Below, one piece after another: positions 1 to 7,262 of a stretch of DNA of 8,734 nt. The DNA is from Fidelibacterota bacterium (GTDB taxonomy: Bacteria; Fidelibacterota; UBA2242; JAFGTP01): assembly GCA_029939785.1 (NCBI GenBank), contig JAOZSG010000136.1, forward strand, positions 1-8,734, given 5' to 3'. Below the pieces are notes generated by a model. It had not been told where the DNA came from. It did no database searches and was given only the letters and a program-made list of their open reading frames with translations. Each line of letters starts with the position of its first letter. Positions within the stretch are counted from its first letter, which is position 1. Both the position numbers and the translations under genes were made by a program.

Positions 1-1
1 T

Positions 2-2746
2 ATTTTAAAAGTAAAAGAAAATGAAGCAGAAAATAAACAAAAACTATTTGATACATCTGAAAACGATCTAAATAAAAAAAATAATCAATTCATTGAAATT
101 CAAAATAAGAGGAATCAATATCAAACCAATGATCTTTTGCAAAATGAACAATTACTGAATCTTGAACATGATATTAAAAGATTGCAAGATGATATTAAAG
201 AAATTTCTGAGAGTTTAATTCGTGGAAATAAGAAAAAGATACAACTTATTGAGGATGAGAAAAAGAGTACTGATAATGTAAAAAAAATTAGTGAAGAATT
301 TTTGAATTTTTCCAGTAGTGATCAGGGAATGGAACAAAATTATAAACAGGTGAATTTAGAATTACATAATTTACAGGAGGAAAAATATAACCTAATTAAG
401 GAACAGGCAGGAAGTGACGCACGATATAATGCTCTACTTGAGAATATTGGCAGAATTAACAGAGAAATTGAAAATATTGATAAACAGGTTATAGAAATAA
501 ATGAAAAAATTCATCATTCGGAAACAAATTTAAATCAAAGTAAAAATAACAAAATTACTCTTAATAAAGAATTACAGGAATACAAGGAATTACTAATTGA
601 TGATGAAACAAATTATGAGGAATTAAAAACGGAACAATTAAAACTTCAAACTGAGCAACGTCAGATTGAAGTAAGTATCGATAAAATTAATAATAAAATT
701 GAATTTTATTCCGGTATAATTCAGGCTAAAGAAGGGTTTGCACCGGCACTGCATTATATTTTAGATAATCAAAATGAATTTCCCGGAATTCTTGGATCTC
801 TCAGTGATTTAATATCAGTAGATTCAATGTATTATATTGCTGTAGAAGCAGTATTAAATGATATTTCTACTATGATTGTATCAAAAACAAAAAAAGTAGC
901 ACTTGATACAATTAAAAAAATTACTGACCTGGATAAGGGGAAAATTTCAATAATACCTTTAGATATAGATTTGGCTGATATTGATGAAATACCGATTGAT
1001 AATGTACAATTAAAGCCTATAATAAATTTTATTAAATGTGATCCGGAACTTAATAAAATTGTAAAAATACTTTTTGCTAATATTTATTATTGCTCTGATG
1101 ATAATTTTGATGAATTAACAACATCTGGTATTTTTGATCATATAATTATTGTTTCTGATAAAGGACGTTTGAAAGATCATATAGGAATTTTTATTGGTGG
1201 ATCTAAAGTTATTGAATCAAATATTTTAATAGGGAGAACAGAAAAGCTAAATGAATTTGAAACGAAATTTGATGATCTTCAGAAAATAAAAACAGGAGTA
1301 GATGAACAGTATAAGAAAATTGGAACAGACATTTTATCATCAATAAAAAGTCAGAATCATTTAAAAGTAAAGATAAAAAATATTGAAAAGAACATCATTT
1401 CTGTAGATAAGAAAATTGATAATTTCCAACAAAAAAATATTCAATATAATAATATGATAAAATCTTTGAATGAAAAAAAACATCAGGAAAAGGTGGCGTA
1501 TGGAAATTTTACAGAAAAGTTAAAAAATGAAAATCCTGATAAAGATAAGAGACAAAAGCGATTTTTTATTCTTGAGGAAATGATAGAAAAAAAACAAAAT
1601 GAAGAATTATTAATAAAAGATAACCTCGATAAATTAACTGAATTAAGACAAAATTTTCGTGTTGAATTATTAAATGAAGAAAATAAAAATAAAAATATAA
1701 AGAACGAATTGCAATCAATTGAATATTCGATTAAACAACAAAAACACAGATTAGAAAGTAAAAAAGAGCAGATTGAGAGGGATACTTTACAAAAAACAGA
1801 TTTGGTTAAGAGTATTGAAATTAATAAGTTGTCCTTGGAGAAAATTTCTAAAGAAACTCAGGCCTTATCAAAAATTGTTGAAGAATTTCGTGTCAAACAT
1901 CAAAAAATCCGAAAAGAAATTCAGGAATTAAATCAATTACTCTACGCTCAGCGAAAAGATAAAGATATTTTATCAGAAAAGATAAAAACATTAGAACTAA
2001 AACAATTAAAATTTATATCAGAAGAGAAAGAGATTCATTCTGTACTATTGGAAAAATATGGAAAAGAAATACCTTCGGAAATTCCGAAAAATTTACCCGA
2101 AATAAATAATGTTATGATTCAAATCGAAAAGCTGAAAAAGAAGTTAGAAAGTATTGGCATGGTAAATCTTGCTGTAAAGGATGAATACGAAGAGGAAGCA
2201 GAACGGCTAAAGTTTTTAACCGATCAAAGAGATGATTTATTAGAATCAGAAGAAACATTAAGAAATGTTATTGCTCAAATAGATGATATTGCACGTGAGA
2301 AATATATGGATGTATTTCATAAGATATGTGATAATTTTAAACAAATATTTAATATATTTTTTAAAGGTGGTACCGCAGATATTCGACTTGTAGGTGATGG
2401 TGACCCTTTGGATGCAAATATTGAAATTTTTGCATGTCCGGGTGGAAAAAAAATGTTATCTTTAAGGATGCTATCTGCGGGAGAAAAAACTTTGACAGCA
2501 ATTGCCCTACTGTTTGGAATTTATCAGGTAAAACCAAGTCCTTTTTGTATTTTGGATGAAGTTGATGCACCTTTAGATGATTCTAATACAAAGCGGTTTA
2601 CAAAGTTGCTAAAAACATTTGCAGATAAAACACAATTTATAATAATTACACATAATAAAGTGACAATGAGTGAAGCAGATTCGCTATATGGGATTACCAT
2701 GGGCGAAAAAGGAGTATCACAAATTGTCTCAGTTAAATTAGATTAG
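2..2746 (+). CDS. smc: Chromosome segregation protein SMC, 5'-truncated by the window edge
   Basis: SMC is the ATPase of the bacterial condensin-like complex that, with ScpA and ScpB, organises and separates chromosomes. The frame is open from base 2 with no stop, and charged coiled-coil sequence precedes the TTG at 137, so that TTG is internal and the gene begins upstream. About 914 codons are visible. Using window residues: coiled coil 1 to about 240; hinge about 243-415 (FPGILGSLSDL near 260, then FIGGSK and an IGR motif); return coil about 416-745; C-terminal ATPase head to 914. The head has the signature motif as LSAGEK (2471-2488), Walker B FCILDE (2543-2560), a D-loop region DAPLDD, and the switch histidine in IITHNK. 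Against a usual length near 1,180, roughly 265 residues are missing, including Walker A. The signature normally reads LSGGE; here the first glycine is alanine. The next gene starts 12 bases after the TAG. Identification is very secure. Confidence 0.96.
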   Translation: MLKVKENEAENKQKLFDTSENDLNKKNNQFIEIQNKRNQYQTNDLLQNEQLLNLEHDIKRLQDDIKEISESLIRGNKKKIQLIEDEKKSTDNVKKISEEFLNFSSSDQGMEQNYKQVNLELHNLQEEKYNLIKEQAGSDARYNALLENIGRINREIENIDKQVIEINEKIHHSETNLNQSKNNKITLNKELQEYKELLIDDETNYEELKTEQLKLQTEQRQIEVSIDKINNKIEFYSGIIQAKEGFAPALHYILDNQNEFPGILGSLSDLISVDSMYYIAVEAVLNDISTMIVSKTKKVALDTIKKITDLDKGKISIIPLDIDLADIDEIPIDNVQLKPIINFIKCDPELNKIVKILFANIYYCSDDNFDELTTSGIFDHIIIVSDKGRLKDHIGIFIGGSKVIESNILIGRTEKLNEFETKFDDLQKIKTGVDEQYKKIGTDILSSIKSQNHLKVKIKNIEKNIISVDKKIDNFQQKNIQYNNMIKSLNEKKHQEKVAYGNFTEKLKNENPDKDKRQKRFFILEEMIEKKQNEELLIKDNLDKLTELRQNFRVELLNEENKNKNIKNELQSIEYSIKQQKHRLESKKEQIERDTLQKTDLVKSIEINKLSLEKISKETQALSKIVEEFRVKHQKIRKEIQELNQLLYAQRKDKDILSEKIKTLELKQLKFISEEKEIHSVLLEKYGKEIPSEIPKNLPEINNVMIQIEKLKKKLESIGMVNLAVKDEYEEEAERLKFLTDQRDDLLESEETLRNVIAQIDDIAREKYMDVFHKICDNFKQIFNIFFKGGTADIRLVGDGDPLDANIEIFACPGGKKMLSLRMLSAGEKTLTAIALLFGIYQVKPSPFCILDEVDAPLDDSNTKRFTKLLKTFADKTQFIIITHNKVTMSEADSLYGITMGEKGVSQIVSVKLD

Positions 2747-2758
2747 GAAGGACTTGTT

Positions 2759-4111
2759 ATGAGTTTTCGAAAATTAATAGTATTAGTTTTGGTGTTGGGA
2801 TTTTTTGGGACAATTTTTGGTGCAGAATTCGATGTCGATTATGCAACATTTTATGGTGATGAAAATATTTCTGTAGTAGAAATATATCTTCACATGCCCA
2901 GAGATTTATTCGAGTTTATTAAAGTGGAAAACCAATTTCAATCTGATATATTCATCAGAACCGCTTTAACCCAAAAAGATTCTGTTGTACAGCTTGATCA
3001 ATGGAATATTGTGGATAAACTTGCTGATAAATCAATGAATATAAAAGGACAAAAAATTCCGGAAATAAGTACATTACAAGTTAAACCCGGCAATTATAAA
3101 CTTATCGTTTTTGTAGCAGATATGAATACAAAAGAAAAATATAAATATGAAAAAGAAATAGTAGTTTATGATTATCATTCTGATCAATTGATGATAAGTG
3201 ATGTTTTACTTGCTTCACAAATGGGAAAAACACAGACTAAAAATAAGTTCAGTAAGTATTTTGGATATGATATGTTACCTAATGCAAGTTTGATATTTGG
3301 TGATAATAGTTTGAAAATATTTCCATTTTGTGAGATTTATAATCTTTCCTATAATAAAGACAAAAAAGGTTCATATCAGATTGAATATATGGTGACAGAT
3401 ATAAACGAAAAAGAAATATTATCAGATGGATTCAAAGAAAAAGAAAAACCGGGAAAAACCGCAGTTGAAGTGACTGTTGCAGGTGTTGACTTATCAAAAC
3501 TTTCCTCGGGATTATATAATTTAAAAATCACTGTTAAAGATGTTGAAACAGGTCAAATAGCTGAAAAGATCAAGCGATTTTATATGTTAAGACAGAAAGA
3601 TGAAGACTTGCTATCTGAGATTGTGTCTGAGCAAAGTTTAAATTCACTTTCTGAGAAAGAATTGAATGAAAAATTTGGGCCAATGTCATATATCGCAACA
3701 AATAATGAAAAAAGACAATTTAAAAAATCAGATATTAATGGTAAACGGAAGATTATTAGTCACTTTTGGGATAATAGAGATCCTGATCCAAGCACAGAAT
3801 TAAATGAGGCAAAAGTAAATTTTAAAAGACTTGTAAGTCAGTCAGAACAGAAATTTACAAGTGGATTTAGAAAGGGTTGGAAAAGTGATAAAGGAAGAGT
3901 TCTGATAAAATATGGTCATCCTGATGATATAGAAATGTTTCCAAGCTCTATAGAATCAAAACCTTATGATATTTGGTATTATCATAATATTGAAGGCGGT
4001 GTTGAATTTGTATTCATTGATAAATCCGGTTTTGGAAGCATGGAACTTGTTCACTCCACAGTAAGAAATGAACTACAAGATCCTGACTGGAGAAGATTTT
4101 GTAACCAATAG
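2759..4111 (+). CDS. Exported GWxTD domain-containing protein
   Basis: This 450-residue protein is of unknown biochemical function. Residues 1-22 form a signal peptide: basic SFRK, a hydrophobic run of about 15 residues, then a likely cut after FGA, so the protein should cross the inner membrane. The central part (about 25-280) is rich in alternating beta-type sequence and could form immunoglobulin-like domains; I do not recognise a specific family there. The C-terminal region (about 335-449) matches the GWxTD domain: FWDNRDPDP at 336-344, NEAKVNFKRLV at 349-359, GWKSDKGR at 373-380, IKYGHPDD at 383-390, and YDIWYY at 403-408. The eponymous motif has serine for threonine (GWKSD). The family is found mainly in FCB-group bacteria and is often described as cell-surface or gliding-associated, but no activity is established. 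The ATG is preceded by AGGAAGGA (2745-2752), which overlaps the smc stop, with a 6-base spacer. It is probably translated from the smc transcript. Confidence 0.88.
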   Translation: MSFRKLIVLVLVLGFFGTIFGAEFDVDYATFYGDENISVVEIYLHMPRDLFEFIKVENQFQSDIFIRTALTQKDSVVQLDQWNIVDKLADKSMNIKGQKIPEISTLQVKPGNYKLIVFVADMNTKEKYKYEKEIVVYDYHSDQLMISDVLLASQMGKTQTKNKFSKYFGYDMLPNASLIFGDNSLKIFPFCEIYNLSYNKDKKGSYQIEYMVTDINEKEILSDGFKEKEKPGKTAVEVTVAGVDLSKLSSGLYNLKITVKDVETGQIAEKIKRFYMLRQKDEDLLSEIVSEQSLNSLSEKELNEKFGPMSYIATNNEKRQFKKSDINGKRKIISHFWDNRDPDPSTELNEAKVNFKRLVSQSEQKFTSGFRKGWKSDKGRVLIKYGHPDDIEMFPSSIESKPYDIWYYHNIEGGVEFVFIDKSGFGSMELVHSTVRNELQDPDWRRFCNQ

Positions 4112-4113
4112 AT

Positions 4114-4120
4114 AAAGGAA
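4114..4120 (+). promoter_or_regulatory. Ribosome binding site for the ComF-family gene
   Basis: AAAGGAA lies just after the preceding stop codon. It is 12 bases before the TTG at 4133, a longer gap than usual. No ATG or GTG lies in frame between the upstream in-frame stop (TAG, 4124-4126) and the zinc-ribbon cysteines, so TTG is the best available start, although CTC or ATT codons nearby cannot be excluded. Confidence 0.5.
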
Positions 4121-4132
4121 TAATAGCATCTC

Positions 4133-4819
4133 TTGAGTATTACATTAAAATTTATTGATCAAATTATAAAAGGGGGTATATCATTGATATTTCCCCCTAT
4201 TTGTATTGGTTGTGATGAAAAACTGGATAATTTGAATGAAGTTTTTTGTGAAAAATGTTGGAATAGTTTAATTCCTCTTAAGCAAGATTTTATTGATAAA
4301 AAGACCATCCCTGATAATTTGGAATTTGTTTTAGCAATTTGGTTATTTGATGATTTATTTCAAAAAATAATACACACACTTAAATATCAAATGCACCCAT
4401 CTATAGGAAGTAAAATGGGAAAATTAATTGGGGAAAAACTTTTTATTGATTTTGAATTGTATAAAAAAAATACTGTAATAATCCCTATTCCTTTGCACCC
4501 AATAAAATTAAGAGAAAGAGGATATAATCAGGCAGAATTGATAGGTAAATCAATATCGATTGCAACAAGTATCCCAATTTTGGATATACTAAAAAGGAAA
4601 AAAATTACTAAGACACAAACAAAAATGAATCGAGAACAAAGAATGAAAAATATGGAAAATGCTTTTGATATTAATATTACAATAAATTCAAATATTTCCC
4701 GAGCAATTTTAGTTGATGATGTTTTTACAACAGGTGCAACAATGAATTGTGCTGCAAAAGTTCTGAAGAAAAATGGCATAAAAGAAGTTATTGGTTTGGC
4801 TGCTGCAATGCCGGAATAA
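4133..4819 (+). CDS. comF: ComF family phosphoribosyltransferase-like protein (zinc ribbon plus PRTase)
   Basis: ComF/GntX-family proteins join a small zinc ribbon to a type I phosphoribosyltransferase fold. They act in the cytoplasm and in several bacteria are needed for DNA uptake by natural transformation; the substrate is not firmly known. The 228 residues match the family's usual length. The zinc ribbon has CIGC at 24-27 and CEKC at 39-42. The family block RERGYNQAE is at 127-135, a conserved Q-T-x-M...R-x-x-N-x-x-x-AF segment at 162-178, and the PRPP-binding loop ILVDDVFTTGAT at 192-203. All expected landmarks are present, so the protein should be functional. Translation probably begins at TTG 4133, since an in-frame stop lies nine bases upstream. 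The gap from the GWxTD gene is 21 bases, which suggests co-transcription. No other competence gene is visible, so a role in transformation is only a family-based possibility. Confidence 0.9.
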   Translation: MSITLKFIDQIIKGGISLIFPPICIGCDEKLDNLNEVFCEKCWNSLIPLKQDFIDKKTIPDNLEFVLAIWLFDDLFQKIIHTLKYQMHPSIGSKMGKLIGEKLFIDFELYKKNTVIIPIPLHPIKLRERGYNQAELIGKSISIATSIPILDILKRKKITKTQTKMNREQRMKNMENAFDINITINSNISRAILVDDVFTTGATMNCAAKVLKKNGIKEVIGLAAAMPE

Positions 4820-4847
4820 TATTTTCCTATGTTTATAAATTATTTAC

Positions 4848-4876
4848 TTGAAAAAAATATTTGAAAAAATTAATAT
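4848..4876 (+). promoter_or_regulatory. Putative sigma-70-type promoter for pgk-tpiA-secG
   Basis: TTGAAA (4848-4853, five of six consensus bases) and TAATAT (4871-4876, four of six) are separated by exactly 17 bases. Transcription would begin near 4883, giving a leader of about 30 bases before the pgk ATG at 4913. The leader carries the Shine-Dalgarno sequence AAGGTG (4903-4908). This is the only gap of more than 50 bases between protein genes apart from the one that holds the tRNA. In such AT-rich DNA, promoter-like hexamers arise by chance, so the call is moderate. No terminator is visible between the preceding gene and this site, so read-through from upstream may also contribute. Confidence 0.5.
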
Positions 4877-4897
4877 TAGGGTCGGAAAAAATTAATA
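4863..4897 (+). repeat. 13-base direct repeat around the pgk promoter -10 and start site
   Basis: GAAAAAATTAATA occurs perfectly at 4863-4875 and again at 4885-4897, 22 bases start to start, or about two helical turns. The first copy overlaps the proposed -10 element; the second lies in the leader just before the ribosome binding site. It could be a paired operator or simple AT-rich coincidence. Confidence 0.55.
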
Positions 4898-4912
4898 AAA
4901 AGAAGGTGAAAA

Positions 4913-6109
4913 ATGGGACGTTTAACTATTGATGATTTAAATGTAAAAGGTAAAAAAGTATTAATGCGTGTTGATTTTAATGTACCTCTCGACAGTGAAC
5001 AGAATATTACAGATGATTTTCGCATTCGTTCTGCGATGCCGAGTATTAAAAAACTTGTTGAAGGTGGAGCAAAAGTTATTTTAGTATCACATTTAGGCAG
5101 ACCAAAAGGCGAAAAGAAACCAGAATTTAGTTTAAAACCAATCGCAGCAAGATTATCAGAAGATCTTGAACACGTAGCATTTGTTCCTGATTGTATCGGA
5201 AAAGAAGTTGAAAAAGTTGTTAATTCACTCCAGAATGGTGCAGTTGTATTATTAGAGAATCTTCGATATTATACTGAAGAAAAGAAAAATGATGCTGAGT
5301 TTTCAAAAAAATTAGCCAATCTTGCAGATATTTATGTAAATGATGCTTTTGGAACAAGTCATCGGGCACATGCTTCTATGGCAGGTGCAGCAGAATTATT
5401 TGACCAAAGAGCTGCCGGATATTTATTGGAGAAGGAATTACATTTTTTAGGTGATTATTTGAATACACCTGAAAAACCATATACTGCAATTTTAGGTGGA
5501 GCAAAAGTTACCGGAAAAATAGATATTATTAAAAAATTAATGCCAAAAGTTCAAAATTTGATAATCGGTGGTGGAATGAGTTTTACATTCCTTAAAGCAA
5601 AAGGTTATGAAATTGGTAATTCTTTGGTTGAAGAAGATAAATTAGAACTTGCTAAAGAAATTATGGCAGATGCTGAAAAGATGGGTTGTAAATTATTATT
5701 ACCTGTTGATGCGGTTATCGCATCTGAAGTAGATGAGAAAGCAAGTACAATAGTTGTAGATATGGAAAATTTTCCAAAAGGGAAAATTGGTTTAGACATA
5801 TCTGATAAGACAATCGAGATATTTGGAAAAGTATTGGATGAGAGTAAAACTGTACTTTGGAATGGACCAATGGGAGTATTTGAAATAGATAAGTTTGCCA
5901 AGGGAACAGAATTTATTGCAAAGAAACTTGCGGAAATAACAGAAAAAGGAGCAGTAACAGTTATCGGTGGTGGTGATTCTGCTGCTGCAATCAAAAAATT
6001 TGGTTTATCAGACAAAGTTACTCATGTCTCAACAGGCGGTGGAGCATCATTGGAAATGATAGCCGGTGAAGAACTCATTCCTGTTAACTTAATTTCAATA
6101 AAAGAATAA
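4913..6109 (+). CDS. pgk: Phosphoglycerate kinase
   Basis: Phosphoglycerate kinase transfers the acyl phosphate of 1,3-bisphosphoglycerate to ADP, giving 3-phosphoglycerate and ATP, in cytoplasmic glycolysis; the reaction reverses in gluconeogenesis. The 398 residues match the typical bacterial length. The N-terminal substrate-binding half shows RVDFNVPLD (19-27), DDFRIRS (34-40), SHLGRPKG (59-66), LLENLRYY (113-120) and the YVNDAFGTSHRAHAS segment (141-155). The C-terminal nucleotide-binding half shows ILGGAKVTGKI (193-203), IIGGGMSFTFL (217-227), LWNGPMGVFE (315-324), IGGGDSAAAI (351-360) and STGGGASLEM (373-382). All major motifs are intact. The segment usually written GGAKVSDK reads GGAKVTGK, a conservative family variation. 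The ATG has AAGGTG four bases upstream. It heads a pgk-tpiA-secG unit; the often adjacent gap (glyceraldehyde-3-phosphate dehydrogenase) gene is not in the window, its usual place being taken by the ComF-family gene. Confidence 0.98.
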   Translation: MGRLTIDDLNVKGKKVLMRVDFNVPLDSEQNITDDFRIRSAMPSIKKLVEGGAKVILVSHLGRPKGEKKPEFSLKPIAARLSEDLEHVAFVPDCIGKEVEKVVNSLQNGAVVLLENLRYYTEEKKNDAEFSKKLANLADIYVNDAFGTSHRAHASMAGAAELFDQRAAGYLLEKELHFLGDYLNTPEKPYTAILGGAKVTGKIDIIKKLMPKVQNLIIGGGMSFTFLKAKGYEIGNSLVEEDKLELAKEIMADAEKMGCKLLLPVDAVIASEVDEKASTIVVDMENFPKGKIGLDISDKTIEIFGKVLDESKTVLWNGPMGVFEIDKFAKGTEFIAKKLAEITEKGAVTVIGGGDSAAAIKKFGLSDKVTHVSTGGGASLEMIAGEELIPVNLISIKE

Positions 6110-6120
6110 AGGAATCTATT

Positions 6121-6888
6121 ATGGCACAAAAAATTGTAGCGGCTAACTGGAAAATGAACAAGACTTTACAAGAGTCAATTGATTTTAGTAAAGAATTTGC
6201 GAAAAATATATTGAATCTCAAAAAGACAGGCGTTATATTATGCCCGCCTTTTATATCGCTATTTAACATAAATGAAATTTTAAAAAATACTCCAGCCAAG
6301 ATTGGCGGACAAAACATGCATTTTGCAGAATCTGGTGCTTATACAAGTGAAATTTCAGCTTCAATGCTGAAATCAGTAAACTGCGATTACGTAATTCTAG
6401 GACATTCAGAAAGACGTCATGATTTCAATGAGACAAATGAGTTTATAAAAAAGAAAATTGATACAGCTCTTGCAAAAGGTTTGAAACCAATTATTTGTCT
6501 TGGCGAAAAATTAGAAGAAAGAGAATCTGAGAAAACAAAAGATGTTGTTAAAAAACAATATGACTCAGCTTTTGAAGGAATCTCCACAGAAGAAGTAAAA
6601 AATTGCATAATTGCCTATGAACCAGTTTGGGCTATCGGTACAGGTCTTACAGCCACACCAGAACAAGCATCTGAAGTACATACTTACATCAGGTCATTAT
6701 TAATTGAACAGTATGATGCAGAAACTGCAGATTCTATTACTATTCAGTATGGCGGAAGCGTGAAACCTGCAAATGCAGAAGAATTAATTAAGTCTGCTGA
6801 TATTGATGGTTTCCTTATTGGAGGAGCTAGTTTAAAAGTTGATTCATTTACGGAAATAATTAATATTGTAGAAGAAGTAATTAATTAG
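6121..6888 (+). CDS. tpiA: Triose-phosphate isomerase
   Basis: This enzyme interconverts dihydroxyacetone phosphate and glyceraldehyde 3-phosphate as a cytoplasmic TIM-barrel, usually a dimer. The 255-residue length is standard. Visible active-site elements are ANWKMN (8-13, with Asn9 and the substrate lysine Lys11), VILGHSERR (91-99, catalytic His95), YEPVWAIGTG (166-175, catalytic base Glu167), the flexible loop continuing through LTATPEQ, YGGSVKP (210-216), and the phosphate-binding GFLIGGASL (230-238). The usual GAYTGE segment reads GAYTSE (72-77), a mild variation outside the catalytic residues. The ATG follows an AGGA (6110-6113) that abuts the pgk stop, leaving 11 bases between the two genes, so they are almost certainly co-transcribed and coordinately translated. 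The neighbouring pgk acts in the same pathway. Confidence 0.98.
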   Translation: MAQKIVAANWKMNKTLQESIDFSKEFAKNILNLKKTGVILCPPFISLFNINEILKNTPAKIGGQNMHFAESGAYTSEISASMLKSVNCDYVILGHSERRHDFNETNEFIKKKIDTALAKGLKPIICLGEKLEERESEKTKDVVKKQYDSAFEGISTEEVKNCIIAYEPVWAIGTGLTATPEQASEVHTYIRSLLIEQYDAETADSITIQYGGSVKPANAEELIKSADIDGFLIGGASLKVDSFTEIINIVEEVIN

Positions 6889-6892
6889 GAGA
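6887..6892 (+). promoter_or_regulatory. Ribosome binding site that fixes the GTG start of secG
   Basis: AGGAGA overlaps the tpiA stop codon (TAG, 6886-6888) and sits four bases before GTG 6897. The first transmembrane segment of SecG starts immediately after this GTG and no ATG is available before the conserved region, so the GTG is a well-supported start. Confidence 0.7.
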
Positions 6893-6896
6893 TCTT

Positions 6897-7235
6897 GTGT
6901 ATTTATTCTTTATAATAATTCATTTAATAATTTGTTTTTTCTTAATCCTGTCGATTTTGTTTCAGGCCAGTAAGGGTGGGGCTTTATCCGGTACATTCGG
7001 AGGAGGTCAAAGTGGTTCTCTTTTTGGTAATAGGGGAACAGCTACTTTGTTATCAAAATTTAGTAGTTATCTTGCTGTTGCATTTTTTGTTGTTACTATA
7101 TTGATCAGTCTTCTATCTACACCAGGTGGTACTGCTTCAGAAAGTATCATAAAAAAAGAAGCAAACAGAACAACTGTTCCGGCAGCAGAATTACCGACAC
7201 CGGAAGAACAAAGTAATACTGTAACTCCTGAATAA
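6897..7235 (+). CDS. secG: Preprotein translocase subunit SecG
   Basis: SecG is the small accessory subunit of the SecYEG channel in the inner membrane and helps SecA-driven export of unfolded proteins. The 112 residues match the family. Two membrane helices are visible, about 2-22 and 55-74, joined by the diagnostic glycine-rich loop QASKGGALSGTFGGGQSG (23-40) followed by SLFGNRGTATLLSK, which aligns well with the conserved FG-x-G...LFG region of other SecG proteins. The polar tail from about 76, rich in Glu, Thr and Pro, is poorly conserved in the family. The start is GTG. The gene lies eight bases after tpiA and is probably the last gene of the pgk unit: its final codons and stop lie in a terminator-like hairpin. 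Linkage of secG to tpiA and to a tRNA-Leu gene is common in bacteria and supports the call. Confidence 0.95.
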   Translation: MYLFFIIIHLIICFFLILSILFQASKGGALSGTFGGGQSGSLFGNRGTATLLSKFSSYLAVAFFVVTILISLLSTPGGTASESIIKKEANRTTVPAAELPTPEEQSNTVTPE

Positions 7236-7259
7236 AAGCAGGAGTTTTATAGTTTTTTT
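7223..7259 (+). terminator. Probable intrinsic terminator at the end of secG
   Basis: AACTCCTG (7223-7230) pairs perfectly with CAGGAGTT (7239-7246) around an 8-base loop that contains the secG stop codon. TTATAG and then seven T residues (7253-7259) follow. The stem is 8 base pairs and the U-tract is interrupted, so termination may be partial. The tRNA-Leu gene starts at 7263, only three bases later, which raises the question of how the tRNA is transcribed. Confidence 0.65.
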
Positions 7260-7262
7260 CCA

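Noticed and set aside
137..2746. SMC gene starting at the TTG codon at 137
   Set aside because: The frame continues open to base 2 with coiled-coil sequence, and an SMC protein without its N-terminal Walker A half would be non-functional. The true start lies upstream of the window.
4528..4779. Minus-strand open frame of 83 codons inside the ComF-family gene
   Set aside because: It is antisense to the conserved PRTase region. The phenylalanine-rich composition is a by-product of A-rich lysine codons on the sense strand.
4813..4827. Possible terminator after the ComF-family gene (GGAA...TTCC)
   Set aside because: The stem is only four base pairs with an AT-rich loop and is not followed by a T-run, so it is unlikely to terminate transcription.
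4855..4862. AAATATTT palindrome in the pgk upstream region
   Set aside because: An eight-base AT palindrome is expected by chance in this composition, and it has no partner site.
5605..6015. Minus-strand open frame of 136 codons inside pgk
   Set aside because: It is fully antisense to a strongly conserved pgk coding region and its serine/isoleucine-rich content is what the complement of that region would give. There is no ribosome binding site or family resemblance.
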